A stretch of 64,000 nt of DNA from Muriicola soli (GTDB lineage Bacteria > Bacteroidota > Bacteroidia > Flavobacteriales > Flavobacteriaceae), in assembly GCF_004139715.1 (NCBI RefSeq), contig NZ_CP035544.1:186001-250000 (forward strand), read 5' to 3'. Below are positions 34,426 to 41,443 of the stretch, piece after piece. The notes below the pieces were generated by a model, which saw only the letters and a program-made list of their open reading frames with translations, was not told the origin of the DNA and did no database searches. Both the position numbers and the translations under genes were made by a program. Each line of letters opens with the position of its first letter. Within the stretch, counting starts at the first letter, position 1.

Positions 34426-35172
34426 ATGATAGCTTCTTTTAAACTTGGCAACAAATCATTTAAAGCAGATCTCTCCAAACCTCTGGATATCTCAATTCCA
34501 CTTCGTCATGGGGAGCAAAATGTTTCTGCATGGTACGTAAACCCCCCGCGAATTGAACCACACAGGGAAGGAGATTTTGTAGGCAGTGTAGACCAGGGAG
34601 CCAGTATCAATTTTAATGACATTTACTTTAATCCACATGCACATGGTACGCATACCGAATGTCTGGGTCATATCACAGAGCAACGGCATTCTGTCAACCA
34701 GACGGTAGATCAATATTTTTTTCAGGCCCGACTCATTACAATTGCTCCTGAAAAAGTTGGGGACGACCTTGTGATTTCCCGAAAACAATTGCAGAAAAAC
34801 CTAAGTGGGGAGGTTTCTGAAGCCCTTGTTATAAGAACCCTGCCAAATACCAGAGATAAGGTTTCCCGTCAGTACTCCCATACCAATCCACCATACTTCA
34901 CAGAAGAAGCCATTATATTTTTGGTGAATCAAGGAATAATGCATCTATTGGTAGACCTTCCCTCGATTGACAAGGAAAAGGACGAAGGGGAATTGTTGGG
35001 CCATCGGGCATTCTGGGGCTTAGGCCAAAAACTCAGACCAGGGGCCACAATAACCGAATTTATATACGTCTCACATAAGATCAAGGACGGCTCCTATTTG
35101 CTTGAGCTTCAAATGGCCCCTTTTGAGAATGATGCCAGTCCCAGCCGGCCTGTACTTTACCAAATCTTCTAG
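34426..35172 (+). CDS. Cyclase-family metal-dependent hydrolase (kynurenine formamidase-like)
   Basis: A 248-residue protein of the cyclase/KynB fold. The metal motif HAHGTHTECLGHI (about 71-83) is present, close to the HxGTHxD motif of kynurenine formamidases, with C in place of the usual D-aligned position. LVIRTLPNTRDKV and LVDLPSIDKEKDEGELLGHRAFWG carry the remaining ligands. The substrate cannot be assigned: no other tryptophan-catabolism gene is nearby. It lies 20 bases after hemW on the same strand. Confidence 0.8.
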   Translation: MIASFKLGNKSFKADLSKPLDISIPLRHGEQNVSAWYVNPPRIEPHREGDFVGSVDQGASINFNDIYFNPHAHGTHTECLGHITEQRHSVNQTVDQYFFQARLITIAPEKVGDDLVISRKQLQKNLSGEVSEALVIRTLPNTRDKVSRQYSHTNPPYFTEEAIIFLVNQGIMHLLVDLPSIDKEKDEGELLGHRAFWGLGQKLRPGATITEFIYVSHKIKDGSYLLELQMAPFENDASPSRPVLYQIF

Positions 35173-35231
35173 GCCTATCTTATGTGTTTGCCATTCCTTA
35201 CCTTTAACCCTGTTATACAATTGAATCGATT

Positions 35232-35861
35232 ATGGATGGCATTTTAGAAGTTGTACTCGGCCTGATTCTGGGTGCGATTATGATGTATTGGATTTACTCC
35301 ATGTTCAGGCGTAAAAGGAGCAGGGAGACCACCGAACATCAATCTACTGTACTCCTGGATAGGATCAAAAGCGTTTGTAAACTGATTTCAGTAGAAGGCG
35401 ATTTTGCAGAAATCTACAAATACGAAAATACGAGGGAGCGATTTTTAAGTTTGGTAAGCAGTAAAAAGAAAGCATTGATTGTTATTAATGCCAAAGCCCA
35501 TATCGGCTATGATCTGAAGCAGATCATACTCAAGGCCGATACCCCGAATAAAAAGATCACCCTGGAAAATTTTCCGGAACCACAGATCCTTTCTATCGAG
35601 CCTAAACTGGAATTTTACGATATAAAGAACGGGCTGTTTAACGCATTTACACCTAATGATTTGACGGCTCTGAATCAGGAGGCAGTGCAGCATATCAGGG
35701 AAAAGATCCCGCAAAGCGGATTGATGGATACGGCCAGGCGAGAAGCCCTTGAAGCTATTTTACTGATCAGTAAATTGGTAGAAACGATCGGCTGGAAGCT
35801 CGACTACTCAGCTTTGGAACTAGAGGAAAATGAACGCAAAGCCCTCGAAAGTGGAAATTAA
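35232..35861 (+). CDS. DUF4230 membrane-anchored protein
   Basis: A 209-residue protein with one N-terminal membrane helix (LEVVLGLILGAIMMYWIYSMF), a short basic stretch (RRKRSRE) and a mixed alpha/beta domain with LISVEGDFAEIYKYEN, KKALIVINAKAHIGYDL and the terminal helices AREALEAILLISKLVETIGWKLDYSAL. This layout is DUF4230, a family of unknown role widespread in Bacteroidota. It follows the cyclase gene by 59 bases and precedes the Dabb gene by 12. Confidence 0.8.
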   Translation: MDGILEVVLGLILGAIMMYWIYSMFRRKRSRETTEHQSTVLLDRIKSVCKLISVEGDFAEIYKYENTRERFLSLVSSKKKALIVINAKAHIGYDLKQIILKADTPNKKITLENFPEPQILSIEPKLEFYDIKNGLFNAFTPNDLTALNQEAVQHIREKIPQSGLMDTARREALEAILLISKLVETIGWKLDYSALELEENERKALESGN

Positions 35862-35873
35862 AAACTCCGTAAT

Positions 35874-36275
35874 ATGAAAAGAATAGTATTTCTGGTTCTG
35901 GCTTCATTATTAGTTCTTTCCTGTAATGGCCAGAATGAATCAACCGATACTTTTGATGCCGCATTTGTGCATTCGGTTTACATATGGCTAAAAAATCCCG
36001 AGAGTACTAAAGACCGGGCTGCATTTGAGGCTTCCATGGAAACCTTTATGAAGAACTCGCTTTACGCCAAGACCAAATTTCTGGGGACCCCACCAAAAGC
36101 CAGCAGGGAAATCGTTGATGATTCCTACACCTATAATTTGATCGTCACTTTTGCATCAGCTGAGGATCAGGACAAATATCAAAAGGAGGAGGCCCATCTC
36201 AAGTTTATAGAAGAATCAGAACATCTGTGGAAAAAGGTTCTGATCTATGATGCGATAGGACCCAAGGAAGAATAA
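35874..36275 (+). CDS. Dabb-family (stress-responsive alpha/beta barrel) lipoprotein
   Basis: A 133-residue protein with a lipoprotein signal (LLVLSCNG, Cys about residue 17). It has one ferredoxin-like alpha/beta barrel: FVHSVYIWLKNPESTKDRAAFEASMETFM, then the strand YTYNLIVTFASAEDQDKYQKEEAHLKFIEE. Dabb domains bind small aromatic or unknown ligands, and an enzymatic role here is unproven. The usual family has no signal; the exported form is common in Bacteroidota. Confidence 0.85.
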   Translation: MKRIVFLVLASLLVLSCNGQNESTDTFDAAFVHSVYIWLKNPESTKDRAAFEASMETFMKNSLYAKTKFLGTPPKASREIVDDSYTYNLIVTFASAEDQDKYQKEEAHLKFIEESEHLWKKVLIYDAIGPKEE

Positions 36276-36291
36276 TGCAGAGAGCAAAGGG

Positions 36292-36648
36292 ATGAATGTT
36301 GAGGAATTAAGAGCGTATTGTCTGGCTAAAAAGGGAGTCACAGAAGAATTTCCCTTTGATGAGGTAACGCTTGTCTTTAAAGTTATGGGGAAGATGTTTG
36401 CCTTGGTTCCCTTAGAACGGCTACCCTCTCAGGTAAACCTCAAATGTGATCCCGAAAGATCGCTGGAATTACGTGAACAATACGACGGCGTGGTTACCCC
36501 GGCCTTTCACATGAGTAAAACCCATTGGAATACCTTGTTTTTTGAACAATTGCCCTCAACGCTACTTGCCAGTCTTACAGATCACTCCTACGAGCTGGTG
36601 ATTGCCAATTTTACCAAAAAATTAAGGTCGGAATACGACTCACTTTAA
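36292..36648 (+). CDS. MmcQ/YjbR family protein
   Basis: A 118-residue CyaY-like fold protein: CLAKKGVTEEFPFDEVTLVFKVMGKMFALVPLE, then LKCDPERSLELREQYDGVVTPAFHMSKTHWNTLF, both typical of the MmcQ/YjbR family, sometimes described as DNA-binding. Its cellular function is not known. It lies 16 bases after the Dabb gene and meets the DUF4407 gene tail to tail one base away. Confidence 0.88.
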   Translation: MNVEELRAYCLAKKGVTEEFPFDEVTLVFKVMGKMFALVPLERLPSQVNLKCDPERSLELREQYDGVVTPAFHMSKTHWNTLFFEQLPSTLLASLTDHSYELVIANFTKKLRSEYDSL

Positions 36649-36649
36649 G

Positions 36650-37750
36650 CTATAATCCTTTTACCTGCAATTCGTGAAAGGCATCTGCCTGAAGTCTCAG
36701 CAGCTCCTCTGCCTTTTGTTTTTTATGGGCATATACCCGTTCTTCTTCTTGTATTTCCCCGTAGATTTTCTCATTCAGAACTGCATCTGTCGCCATAATA
36801 TGCTGCCGCTGCGATACTTTCTGAGTCACCCAGGCTTCAACCGTGCTTTCTTCTTCCTCGAGTTTAAAATCGTACGGCCCTTTTGGAGCCAGAAGTTTTA
36901 CAACGATAGGAGCGGTTTCAATAGCGAGGAAAAGAAGGAAGATAAAAAAGGAAGGAAACCAGGCCAGTTCACCCAAGGCATTGATTCTGGCCATAAGTCC
37001 GTCGAACCCGTCAATAATAGGCTGAGAATTAACCACGGCTGTTTCGTATTCTGTATTCAGCTTGCTGATCTGGCCCTCTATAGCGGCGATTCTTTCCGCA
37101 TTATCTGACTTCAGTTCACGCAGTTCGAGCAGAGCGGCGTCATGCTTCTCTCTTTTCTCTTTATACACAGGACCCTTTCCCAGTAACATAGTACCCGCTC
37201 TTCCTTCAGCTTCGGAAATATAGGTATCGTATAGGGCATTGGTCTCTGCTTCCTTAGAGGCAACTTCCTCTTTGAGCTGTACAATATCCTGTTCCAGGTC
37301 GGCGACAAGCGGACTGTATTGTAGGGCTATTTGTTCTTTGTTTGCCAGGGTGAGCTCATTTTTTTGTTCGAGTAAAACCTGGTCGATTTCTTTTTCGAAA
37401 ATTTTCATCTCCAGGGGTTTGGAGATAACTACTGCAATAATCACAGCCAGCAGTAATCTTGGCGTTGCCTGGAGGAATTCACTTCTAAAACTATTCCGTT
37501 TCTTAATTGTAGAAACGATAAAGCGATCCAGGTTGAAGATCAGCAGTCCCCAGACCAGGCCAAATCCAAGGGCGGTGTAGACATTGTCAAAAACCGTGTA
37601 AAGGGCATATCCGGCGGCCAGAAAAGCCATTACTGCCGTAAAAAATACGGTAGCACCTATACCGGCGTATTTGTTGCGTTCGCCTTGCGAACAAGTTTCA
37701 AGAATAGAGGCGTCTGCCCCCGAGCAGAGGATAAAAAAGCGTTGTATCAT
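36650..37750 (-). CDS. DUF4407 membrane protein with long coiled coil
   Basis: A 366-residue membrane protein. Two helices near the N-terminus (ATVFFTAVMAFLAAGYALYTVF and ALGFGLVWGLLIFNLDRFIVSTI) and a third (PRLLLAVIIAVVISKPLEM) are followed by an extended coiled coil of about 120 residues, then a last helix pair (WFPSFFIFLLFLAIETAPIVVKLL) and a charged tail. The NLDRFIVSTIKK segment is a DUF4407 mark. No function is known. It is transcribed alone. Confidence 0.88.
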   Translation of the reverse strand: MIQRFFILCSGADASILETCSQGERNKYAGIGATVFFTAVMAFLAAGYALYTVFDNVYTALGFGLVWGLLIFNLDRFIVSTIKKRNSFRSEFLQATPRLLLAVIIAVVISKPLEMKIFEKEIDQVLLEQKNELTLANKEQIALQYSPLVADLEQDIVQLKEEVASKEAETNALYDTYISEAEGRAGTMLLGKGPVYKEKREKHDAALLELRELKSDNAERIAAIEGQISKLNTEYETAVVNSQPIIDGFDGLMARINALGELAWFPSFFIFLLFLAIETAPIVVKLLAPKGPYDFKLEEEESTVEAWVTQKVSQRQHIMATDAVLNEKIYGEIQEEERVYAHKKQKAEELLRLQADAFHELQVKGL

Positions 37751-37840
37751 AACAGTGTTCTCAATTGATTGATAGACTATTAGAACGCAACCCTAATGTT
37801 TTTGTTACATAAAAGGAATGATAATTTTAAAAAAGCGCAA

Positions 37841-39229
37841 TTATTTTGACATTTCGGTAAAATACTGATAGAAATAAGGAATGGTTTCGATTCCTTTGAG
37901 GTAGTTTTCGACTCCAAAATGTTCGTTGGGTGAATGTATGGCATCGCTGTCTAAGCCAAAGCCCATTAGAATGGTTTTACTTCCCAGTTCCTGTTCAAAT
38001 AAAGCTACGATCGGGATGCTTCCCCCGCTTCTTTGAGGGATGGGTTTTTTACCAAATGTCTTTTCATAGGCTTTCTCAGCTGCCCTGTAACCGATAAAAT
38101 CGATGGGTGTTACATAGCCTTGTCCACCGTGGTGGGGTGTCACTTTTACCGTCACTCCTTTGGGAGCGATGTTTTTAAAATGTGTAGAAAAAAGAGTTGT
38201 GATTTCTTTCCAATCCTGGTGGGGGACCAATCGCATCGAAATTTTCGCATAGGCTTTACTGGCAATAACGGTCTTGGCACCTTCGCCGGTGTAGCCACCC
38301 CAGATACCGTTGACATCAAGGGTTGGCCTGATGGAATTACGCTCATTAGTGGTATATCCTTTTTCACCGTAAACGGATTCGATCCCAATTTCGTCCTGAT
38401 AAGCTTTAAGATCAAAGGGGGCTTCTGCCATGGCAGCGCGTTCTTCCTTTGTGAGCTCTTCTACTTTGTCGTAAAAGCCGGGGATGGTGATATGGTTGTT
38501 TTCGTCGTGCAGGGATGCAATCATTTTGGCCAGTACATTGATAGGGTTGGCTACTGCCCCTCCGTACAAGCCTGAATGCAGGTCCCTGTTAGGTCCGGTT
38601 ACTTCAACTTCAACATAACTCAGTCCTCTAAGTCCGGTAGTGATCGAAGGAACGTCTTTAGCGATCATGCCGGTGTCTGATATAAGGATGATATCGTTAG
38701 CCAGTTTTTTCTTGTTTTCTTTTACAAAGGTGACCAGGCTATTGCTGCCCACTTCTTCTTCTCCCTCAATCATAAATTTCACATTACAGGGCAGAGAATT
38801 GTTTTCAACCATATACTCCAGTGCCTTTACGTGCATATACATCTGTCCTTTGTCGTCACAAGCTCCCCTTGCATAGATGGCCCCTTCAGGATGGAGGGCG
38901 GTCTTTTTTATCACTGGCTCAAAAGGAGGGGAAGTCCATAGATTGAGGGGGTCAGGAGGTTGAACGTCATAATGGCCGTACACCAGTACGGTTGGGAGAG
39001 CGGGGTCTGTCATCCTTTCCCCGTATACGATAGGATATCCCTCTGTCTCGCAGATTTCAGTATGTGTACAACCTGCATTTTGCAAAGCGTTTTGCACGGT
39101 TTCAGCCATATGAAGTACGTCATGGGAAAAAGCTGAATCAGCACTTATGGAAGGAATTTTTAATATTTCTATGAGTTCGTTGAGGATACGTTCTTTGTTA
39201 TTTTCAATATAGGCTTTGGGCTCTGTCAT
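37841..39229 (-). CDS. M20 family dipeptidase
   Basis: A 462-residue metallopeptidase of the M20/M25/M40 family, carnosinase/dipeptidase-like (CNDP group). Zinc ligands and catalytic residues lie in VYGHYDVQPP, GACDDKGQMYMHV, EGEEEVGS and ISDTGMI, with the final histidine near LDSDAIHSPNEHFG. A dimerisation domain sits between about residues 190 and 350. It has no signal peptide, so it is cytosolic. It probably hydrolyses dipeptides or beta-alanyl peptides; the specificity cannot be told. Confidence 0.88.
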   Translation of the reverse strand: MTEPKAYIENNKERILNELIEILKIPSISADSAFSHDVLHMAETVQNALQNAGCTHTEICETEGYPIVYGERMTDPALPTVLVYGHYDVQPPDPLNLWTSPPFEPVIKKTALHPEGAIYARGACDDKGQMYMHVKALEYMVENNSLPCNVKFMIEGEEEVGSNSLVTFVKENKKKLANDIILISDTGMIAKDVPSITTGLRGLSYVEVEVTGPNRDLHSGLYGGAVANPINVLAKMIASLHDENNHITIPGFYDKVEELTKEERAAMAEAPFDLKAYQDEIGIESVYGEKGYTTNERNSIRPTLDVNGIWGGYTGEGAKTVIASKAYAKISMRLVPHQDWKEITTLFSTHFKNIAPKGVTVKVTPHHGGQGYVTPIDFIGYRAAEKAYEKTFGKKPIPQRSGGSIPIVALFEQELGSKTILMGFGLDSDAIHSPNEHFGVENYLKGIETIPYFYQYFTEMSK

Positions 39230-39315
39230 CGATTCATTTTTGGTAGGCTTTAAAAATACGAAATCCGCTCGTATATTTTTGGAGATGAATCATTTTAAAG
39301 TTGAAAAATTGAATT

Positions 39316-39323
39316 ATATTTGC
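39316..39323 (+). promoter_or_regulatory. Promoter of the first tRNA-Leu
   Basis: TATATTTG, a full match to TAnnTTTG, with TTGAAAAATTG about 15-20 bases upstream as the -33 region. The start is predicted near 39328. The leader to the tRNA at 39433 is about 105 bases and contains the tRNA-like fragment at 39346-39395. Confidence 0.6.
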
Positions 39324-39345
39324 AGCCCTGTTAGAAGCAGGAAAT

Positions 39346-39395
39346 GCAGGCGTGGTGGTCCCGATAGCTATCGGGAGGTAGGCACGCTAGACTTA
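39346..39395 (+). pseudogene. Truncated tRNA-Leu copy with a palindrome in its D-loop
   Basis: The bases from GCAGGCGTGGTGG to GGTAGGCACGCTAGACTTA follow the 5' half of the intact tRNA-Leu at 39433 almost exactly. At the D-loop the AATT is replaced by the 18-base perfect palindrome TCCCGATAGCTATCGGGA (39359-39376). The copy stops after the first bases of the anticodon arm, at ACTTA, so it cannot give a tRNA. It lies inside the leader between the tRNA promoter and the intact gene, hence it is probably transcribed. Confidence 0.7.
39359..39376. repeat. 18-base palindrome TCCCGATAGCTATCGGGA
   Basis: Perfect inverted repeat inserted in the D-loop of the truncated tRNA-Leu copy. Similar CCCGATAGCTATCGGG palindromes recur between genes in flavobacterial genomes as I recall, but only this one occurs in the parts of the window I checked. 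Confidence 0.6.
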
Positions 39396-39432
39396 ATAGA
39401 ATTTTTATTACAAGTCGATTGAATTTATTGAT

Positions 39433-39514
39433 GCAGGCGTGGTGGAATTGGTAGACACGCTAGACTTAGGATCTAGTGCCGAAAGGTGTGAGAGTTCGAG
39501 TCTCTCCGCCTGTA
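39433..39514 (+). tRNA. tRNA-Leu (anticodon TAG)
   Basis: An 82-base class II tRNA. The anticodon stem CTAGA/TCTAG encloses the loop CTTAGGA, so the anticodon is TAG. The D-arm (GTGGAATTGGTAGACAC), a long variable arm and the T-arm (AGAGTTCGAGTCTCT) are all intact. The acceptor GCAGGCG pairs with CGCCTGT, with a G-U first pair, and A is the discriminator. CCA is not encoded. Confidence 0.95.
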
Positions 39515-39661
39515 CAATTAGAGAAGCTCTTCCGAAAGGAAGGGCTTTTTTTTGGCCTTGTTATTAGAATAAGGAGAGACGAGAAGTTTATCCCGCCGCT
39601 GGCGGGAAGTCTCTCCGCCTGTACAATTAGAGAAGCTCTTCCGAAAGGAAGGGCTTTTTTT
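39499..39661 (+). repeat. tRNA-tail cassette at tRNA-Leu (TAG), period 109 bases
   Basis: A 54-base stretch consisting of the tRNA 3' end and its terminator (39499-39552) is repeated at 39608-39661. The bases between them end in a 32-base core that begins GAGACGAGAAGTTTAT (39576) and continues with the palindrome CCCGCC/GGCGGG. The bases before the core (GGAGAGAC) are the reverse complement of the tRNA tail GTCTCTCC, so a hairpin can close around the core. A related cassette follows the second tRNA-Leu. Confidence 0.75.
39524..39553 (+). terminator. Intrinsic terminator after tRNA-Leu (TAG)
   Basis: AAGCTCTTCC and GGAAGGGCTT pair around GAAA, followed by T8. An almost identical terminator is repeated at 39632-39661. 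Confidence 0.85.
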
Positions 39662-39707
39662 ATTATCACAATTTATTATGGAGAATGGCGATTAGGGATG
39701 CTGCAGT

Positions 39708-40178
39708 TTATGGAGAGAGGGACACAATTTCAAAGCTCCAATTCTTCACCTTTGAAAATTTTCGATTAAAATTTGGGGCTTTAAGACCTGTATAAATCAT
39801 GGCAGCTCCGGGGAGGGTGAGCCAAAACGCAGTGGAATCTACCAGAACTCCGATAAGGACCCCAAAACCCGTCGTTAAAGCTCCTGCATATATAATTACG
39901 CTACTGGTTAAAATGGAGGTAAGCAGGGGGTTGCGCTTGATCTCATAGATATCGCTTAATACCAATTGCTGCTTGTTGACGAAGATAGTAGTGTCGTCAG
40001 CAATGGCTAAGCGACCTGTTATCTTTTGACCCTCTGAAGTCACGATCTTAACCCGCTTGTTATTTTTGATAATAATTTCTTTCTGGGTCTCCTGGTTTAT
40101 AATTTTTATAGCTTTTTCCTGGGACCAGCTAATAAAAGTGACGAATAAAAAAAACGAGAAAAAGGTGGGTGTTTTCAT
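39708..40178 (-). CDS. Exported protein of unknown function with C-terminal membrane segments
   Basis: A 156-residue protein with a signal peptide (FFSFFLFVTFISWSQ), a strand-rich segment resembling an Lsm/SH3-like barrel (KRVKIVTSEGQKITGRLAIADDTTIFVNKQQLVLSDIYEIKR), then two hydrophobic segments (LLTSILTSSVIIYAGALTTGFGVLIGVL and FWLTLPGAAMIYTGL). No family recognised beyond general similarity to flavobacterial hypothetical proteins. It is monocistronic and lies 46 bases right of the tRNA-Leu cassette. Confidence 0.7.
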   Translation of the reverse strand: MKTPTFFSFFLFVTFISWSQEKAIKIINQETQKEIIIKNNKRVKIVTSEGQKITGRLAIADDTTIFVNKQQLVLSDIYEIKRNPLLTSILTSSVIIYAGALTTGFGVLIGVLVDSTAFWLTLPGAAMIYTGLKAPNFNRKFSKVKNWSFEIVSLSP

Positions 40179-40229
40179 AAGGAAAATTTATTTCTTCTGA
40201 GATGTGCTTACTAGGAATAGGTTGCTTGA

Positions 40230-40643
40230 TTAATCCTTTCTGATATATCCCTGCACATAATTTAAGCCGTCCTCAACAAATGAAAGTTCCAGATAGTCAT
40301 TAGTGTCATAGAGGGAATATCCATAGGTTAGGGATGCCCTGTTTTCACGCTCAAAAAGCAGGGTCTGATTTACCTCGTCTACAGTAAAGACTCCTTCGTA
40401 TATTCGGAATCCATCGGTGTAGGACCACAAACCAGATTGATCCTCAGGAATGTCATCGGGTAAGAATTCGTAAAACCGACAGCATTTGGGCAATAGATCA
40501 GAGATATTATCAATTTCTTCATCTGCGAATTCCCATCGGCCGTAGATCCCCGTTTTGTCTAGTTCATCAATAACAATTAACTCTTCGTCACACTGAAAGG
40601 CCATCAGAAAGGGCACCAACAGAAGTATTCTTAAATTCTTCAT
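40230..40643 (-). CDS. Small exported lipoprotein of unknown function
   Basis: A 137-residue protein with a lipoprotein-like signal (PFLMAFQCDEE, Cys about residue 19) followed by a strand-rich, acidic domain (GRWEFADEE, FLPDDIPEDQSGLWSYTDGFRIYEGVF, YLELSFVEDGLNYVQGYI) that resembles the lipocalin-like META or heme-binding-type single-barrel folds. A CC pair lies near residue 53. Function is unknown. Confidence 0.7.
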   Translation of the reverse strand: MKNLRILLLVPFLMAFQCDEELIVIDELDKTGIYGRWEFADEEIDNISDLLPKCCRFYEFLPDDIPEDQSGLWSYTDGFRIYEGVFTVDEVNQTLLFERENRASLTYGYSLYDTNDYLELSFVEDGLNYVQGYIRKD

Positions 40644-40846
40644 GATTAAATGGCAATTTTCTCTAAATGTAGATAATCATTAAAATATGGGTGTTAATTA
40701 ATAATTATCAAATGTTCAGTCCTGCTGAAAAGAACCTGCATTTCATGGCTAAAATAATAGAGAATACAAAAATCCTGGACATTACTGGTTAGCTGCTTTA
40801 CGGGATGCTGGCCGAAAATGTTTTTTATTGAATCACAACACTTTTG

Positions 40847-40854
40847 TATCTTTG
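40847..40854 (+). promoter_or_regulatory. Promoter of the second tRNA-Leu
   Basis: TATCTTTG matches TAnnTTTG about 15 bases upstream of the tRNA. The bases that follow (CTGCCCTAATAATC) resemble the start region of the first tRNA-Leu promoter (CAGCCCTG). Confidence 0.6.
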
Positions 40855-40868
40855 CTGCCCTAATAATC

Positions 40869-40950
40869 GCAGGTGTGGTGGAATTGGTAGACACGCTAGT
40901 ATCAGGAACTAGTGCCGCGAGGCTTGGGAGTTCGAGTCTCCCCACCTGTA
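40869..40950 (+). tRNA. tRNA-Leu (anticodon CAG)
   Basis: An 82-base class II tRNA. The anticodon stem CTAGT/ACTAG encloses ATCAGGA, giving anticodon CAG. The acceptor GCAGGTG pairs with CACCTGT (G-U first pair). The D-arm is identical to that of the TAG isoacceptor. A is the discriminator and CCA is not encoded. Confidence 0.95.
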
Positions 40951-41057
40951 CTTAGGCAAAAGCTCTTCAGAAATGAAGGGCTTTTTTTACTTTTTGTTTA
41001 TGATAAGCTGAGACGAGAAGTTTATGCCTCCGGAGGCGGGAAGTCTCCCCACCTGTA
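40935..41057 (+). repeat. tRNA-tail cassette at tRNA-Leu (CAG), period 107 bases
   Basis: The last 16 bases of the tRNA (AGTCTCCCCACCTGTA, 40935-40950) are repeated exactly at 41042-41057. Between them lie a terminator (AAGCTCTTC, GAAGGGCTTTTTTT), an AT-rich spacer, and the core GAGACGAGAAGTTTAT (41010-41025) with a GCCTCC/GGAGGC palindrome. From the core start to the repeated tail is 32 bases, the same as in the other cassette. A different terminator (ACCCTC/GAGGGT, 41068-41090) follows the second tail. Confidence 0.75.
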
Positions 41058-41168
41058 TCAAAATAAAACCCTCTTATAAGGAGGGTTTATGTTTTAAACT
41101 GTATTGTGGAATGAGGAAATTGAATCCTCTTTTTGATGTAATGTTGTATGATCTGTTCTGAAAACCGT

Positions 41169-41300
41169 TTAGGAGAAAAATCCGAAAGCCGCAAGGATTA
41201 AACAAATGACAACAGAAGCCAAAATAACAACAAGTACCGCTACCATAGCGATTAAAAAGCCATTTAGCATTTTAGTACCAAAGGTAATCTGTTCTTCCAT
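41169..41300 (-). CDS. Small 43-residue membrane protein
   Basis: A short frame from ATG at 41300 to TAA at 41169. A charged start (MEEQITFGTKMLNGF) is followed by one membrane helix (LIAMVAVLVVILASVVICLIL). AT-rich sequence with no strong ribosome site precedes it, as often in this phylum. No homologue recalled. The composition is clearly that of a real single-span protein rather than random translation, but the call rests on that only. The flanking 41301-41443 shows nothing else. Confidence 0.45.
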   Translation of the reverse strand: MEEQITFGTKMLNGFLIAMVAVLVVILASVVICLILAAFGFFS

Positions 41301-41443
41301 GGTTCAGGTTCTTTAACGAAATATACAAAAAAAGACTAAAATAATCCTTTTCACAGGTCACAAATTGGATAAAAACGGCGGGCCTATTGCATTTTAAAGA
41401 TGTGCGGTTAAAATTTTCGACAAAGAGTAGGATCTGCCCGGCC

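Noticed and set aside
39466-39669. Short frames over the tRNA-Leu loci
   Set aside because: They translate tRNA sequence and terminator repeats in alternative frames and have no independent support.
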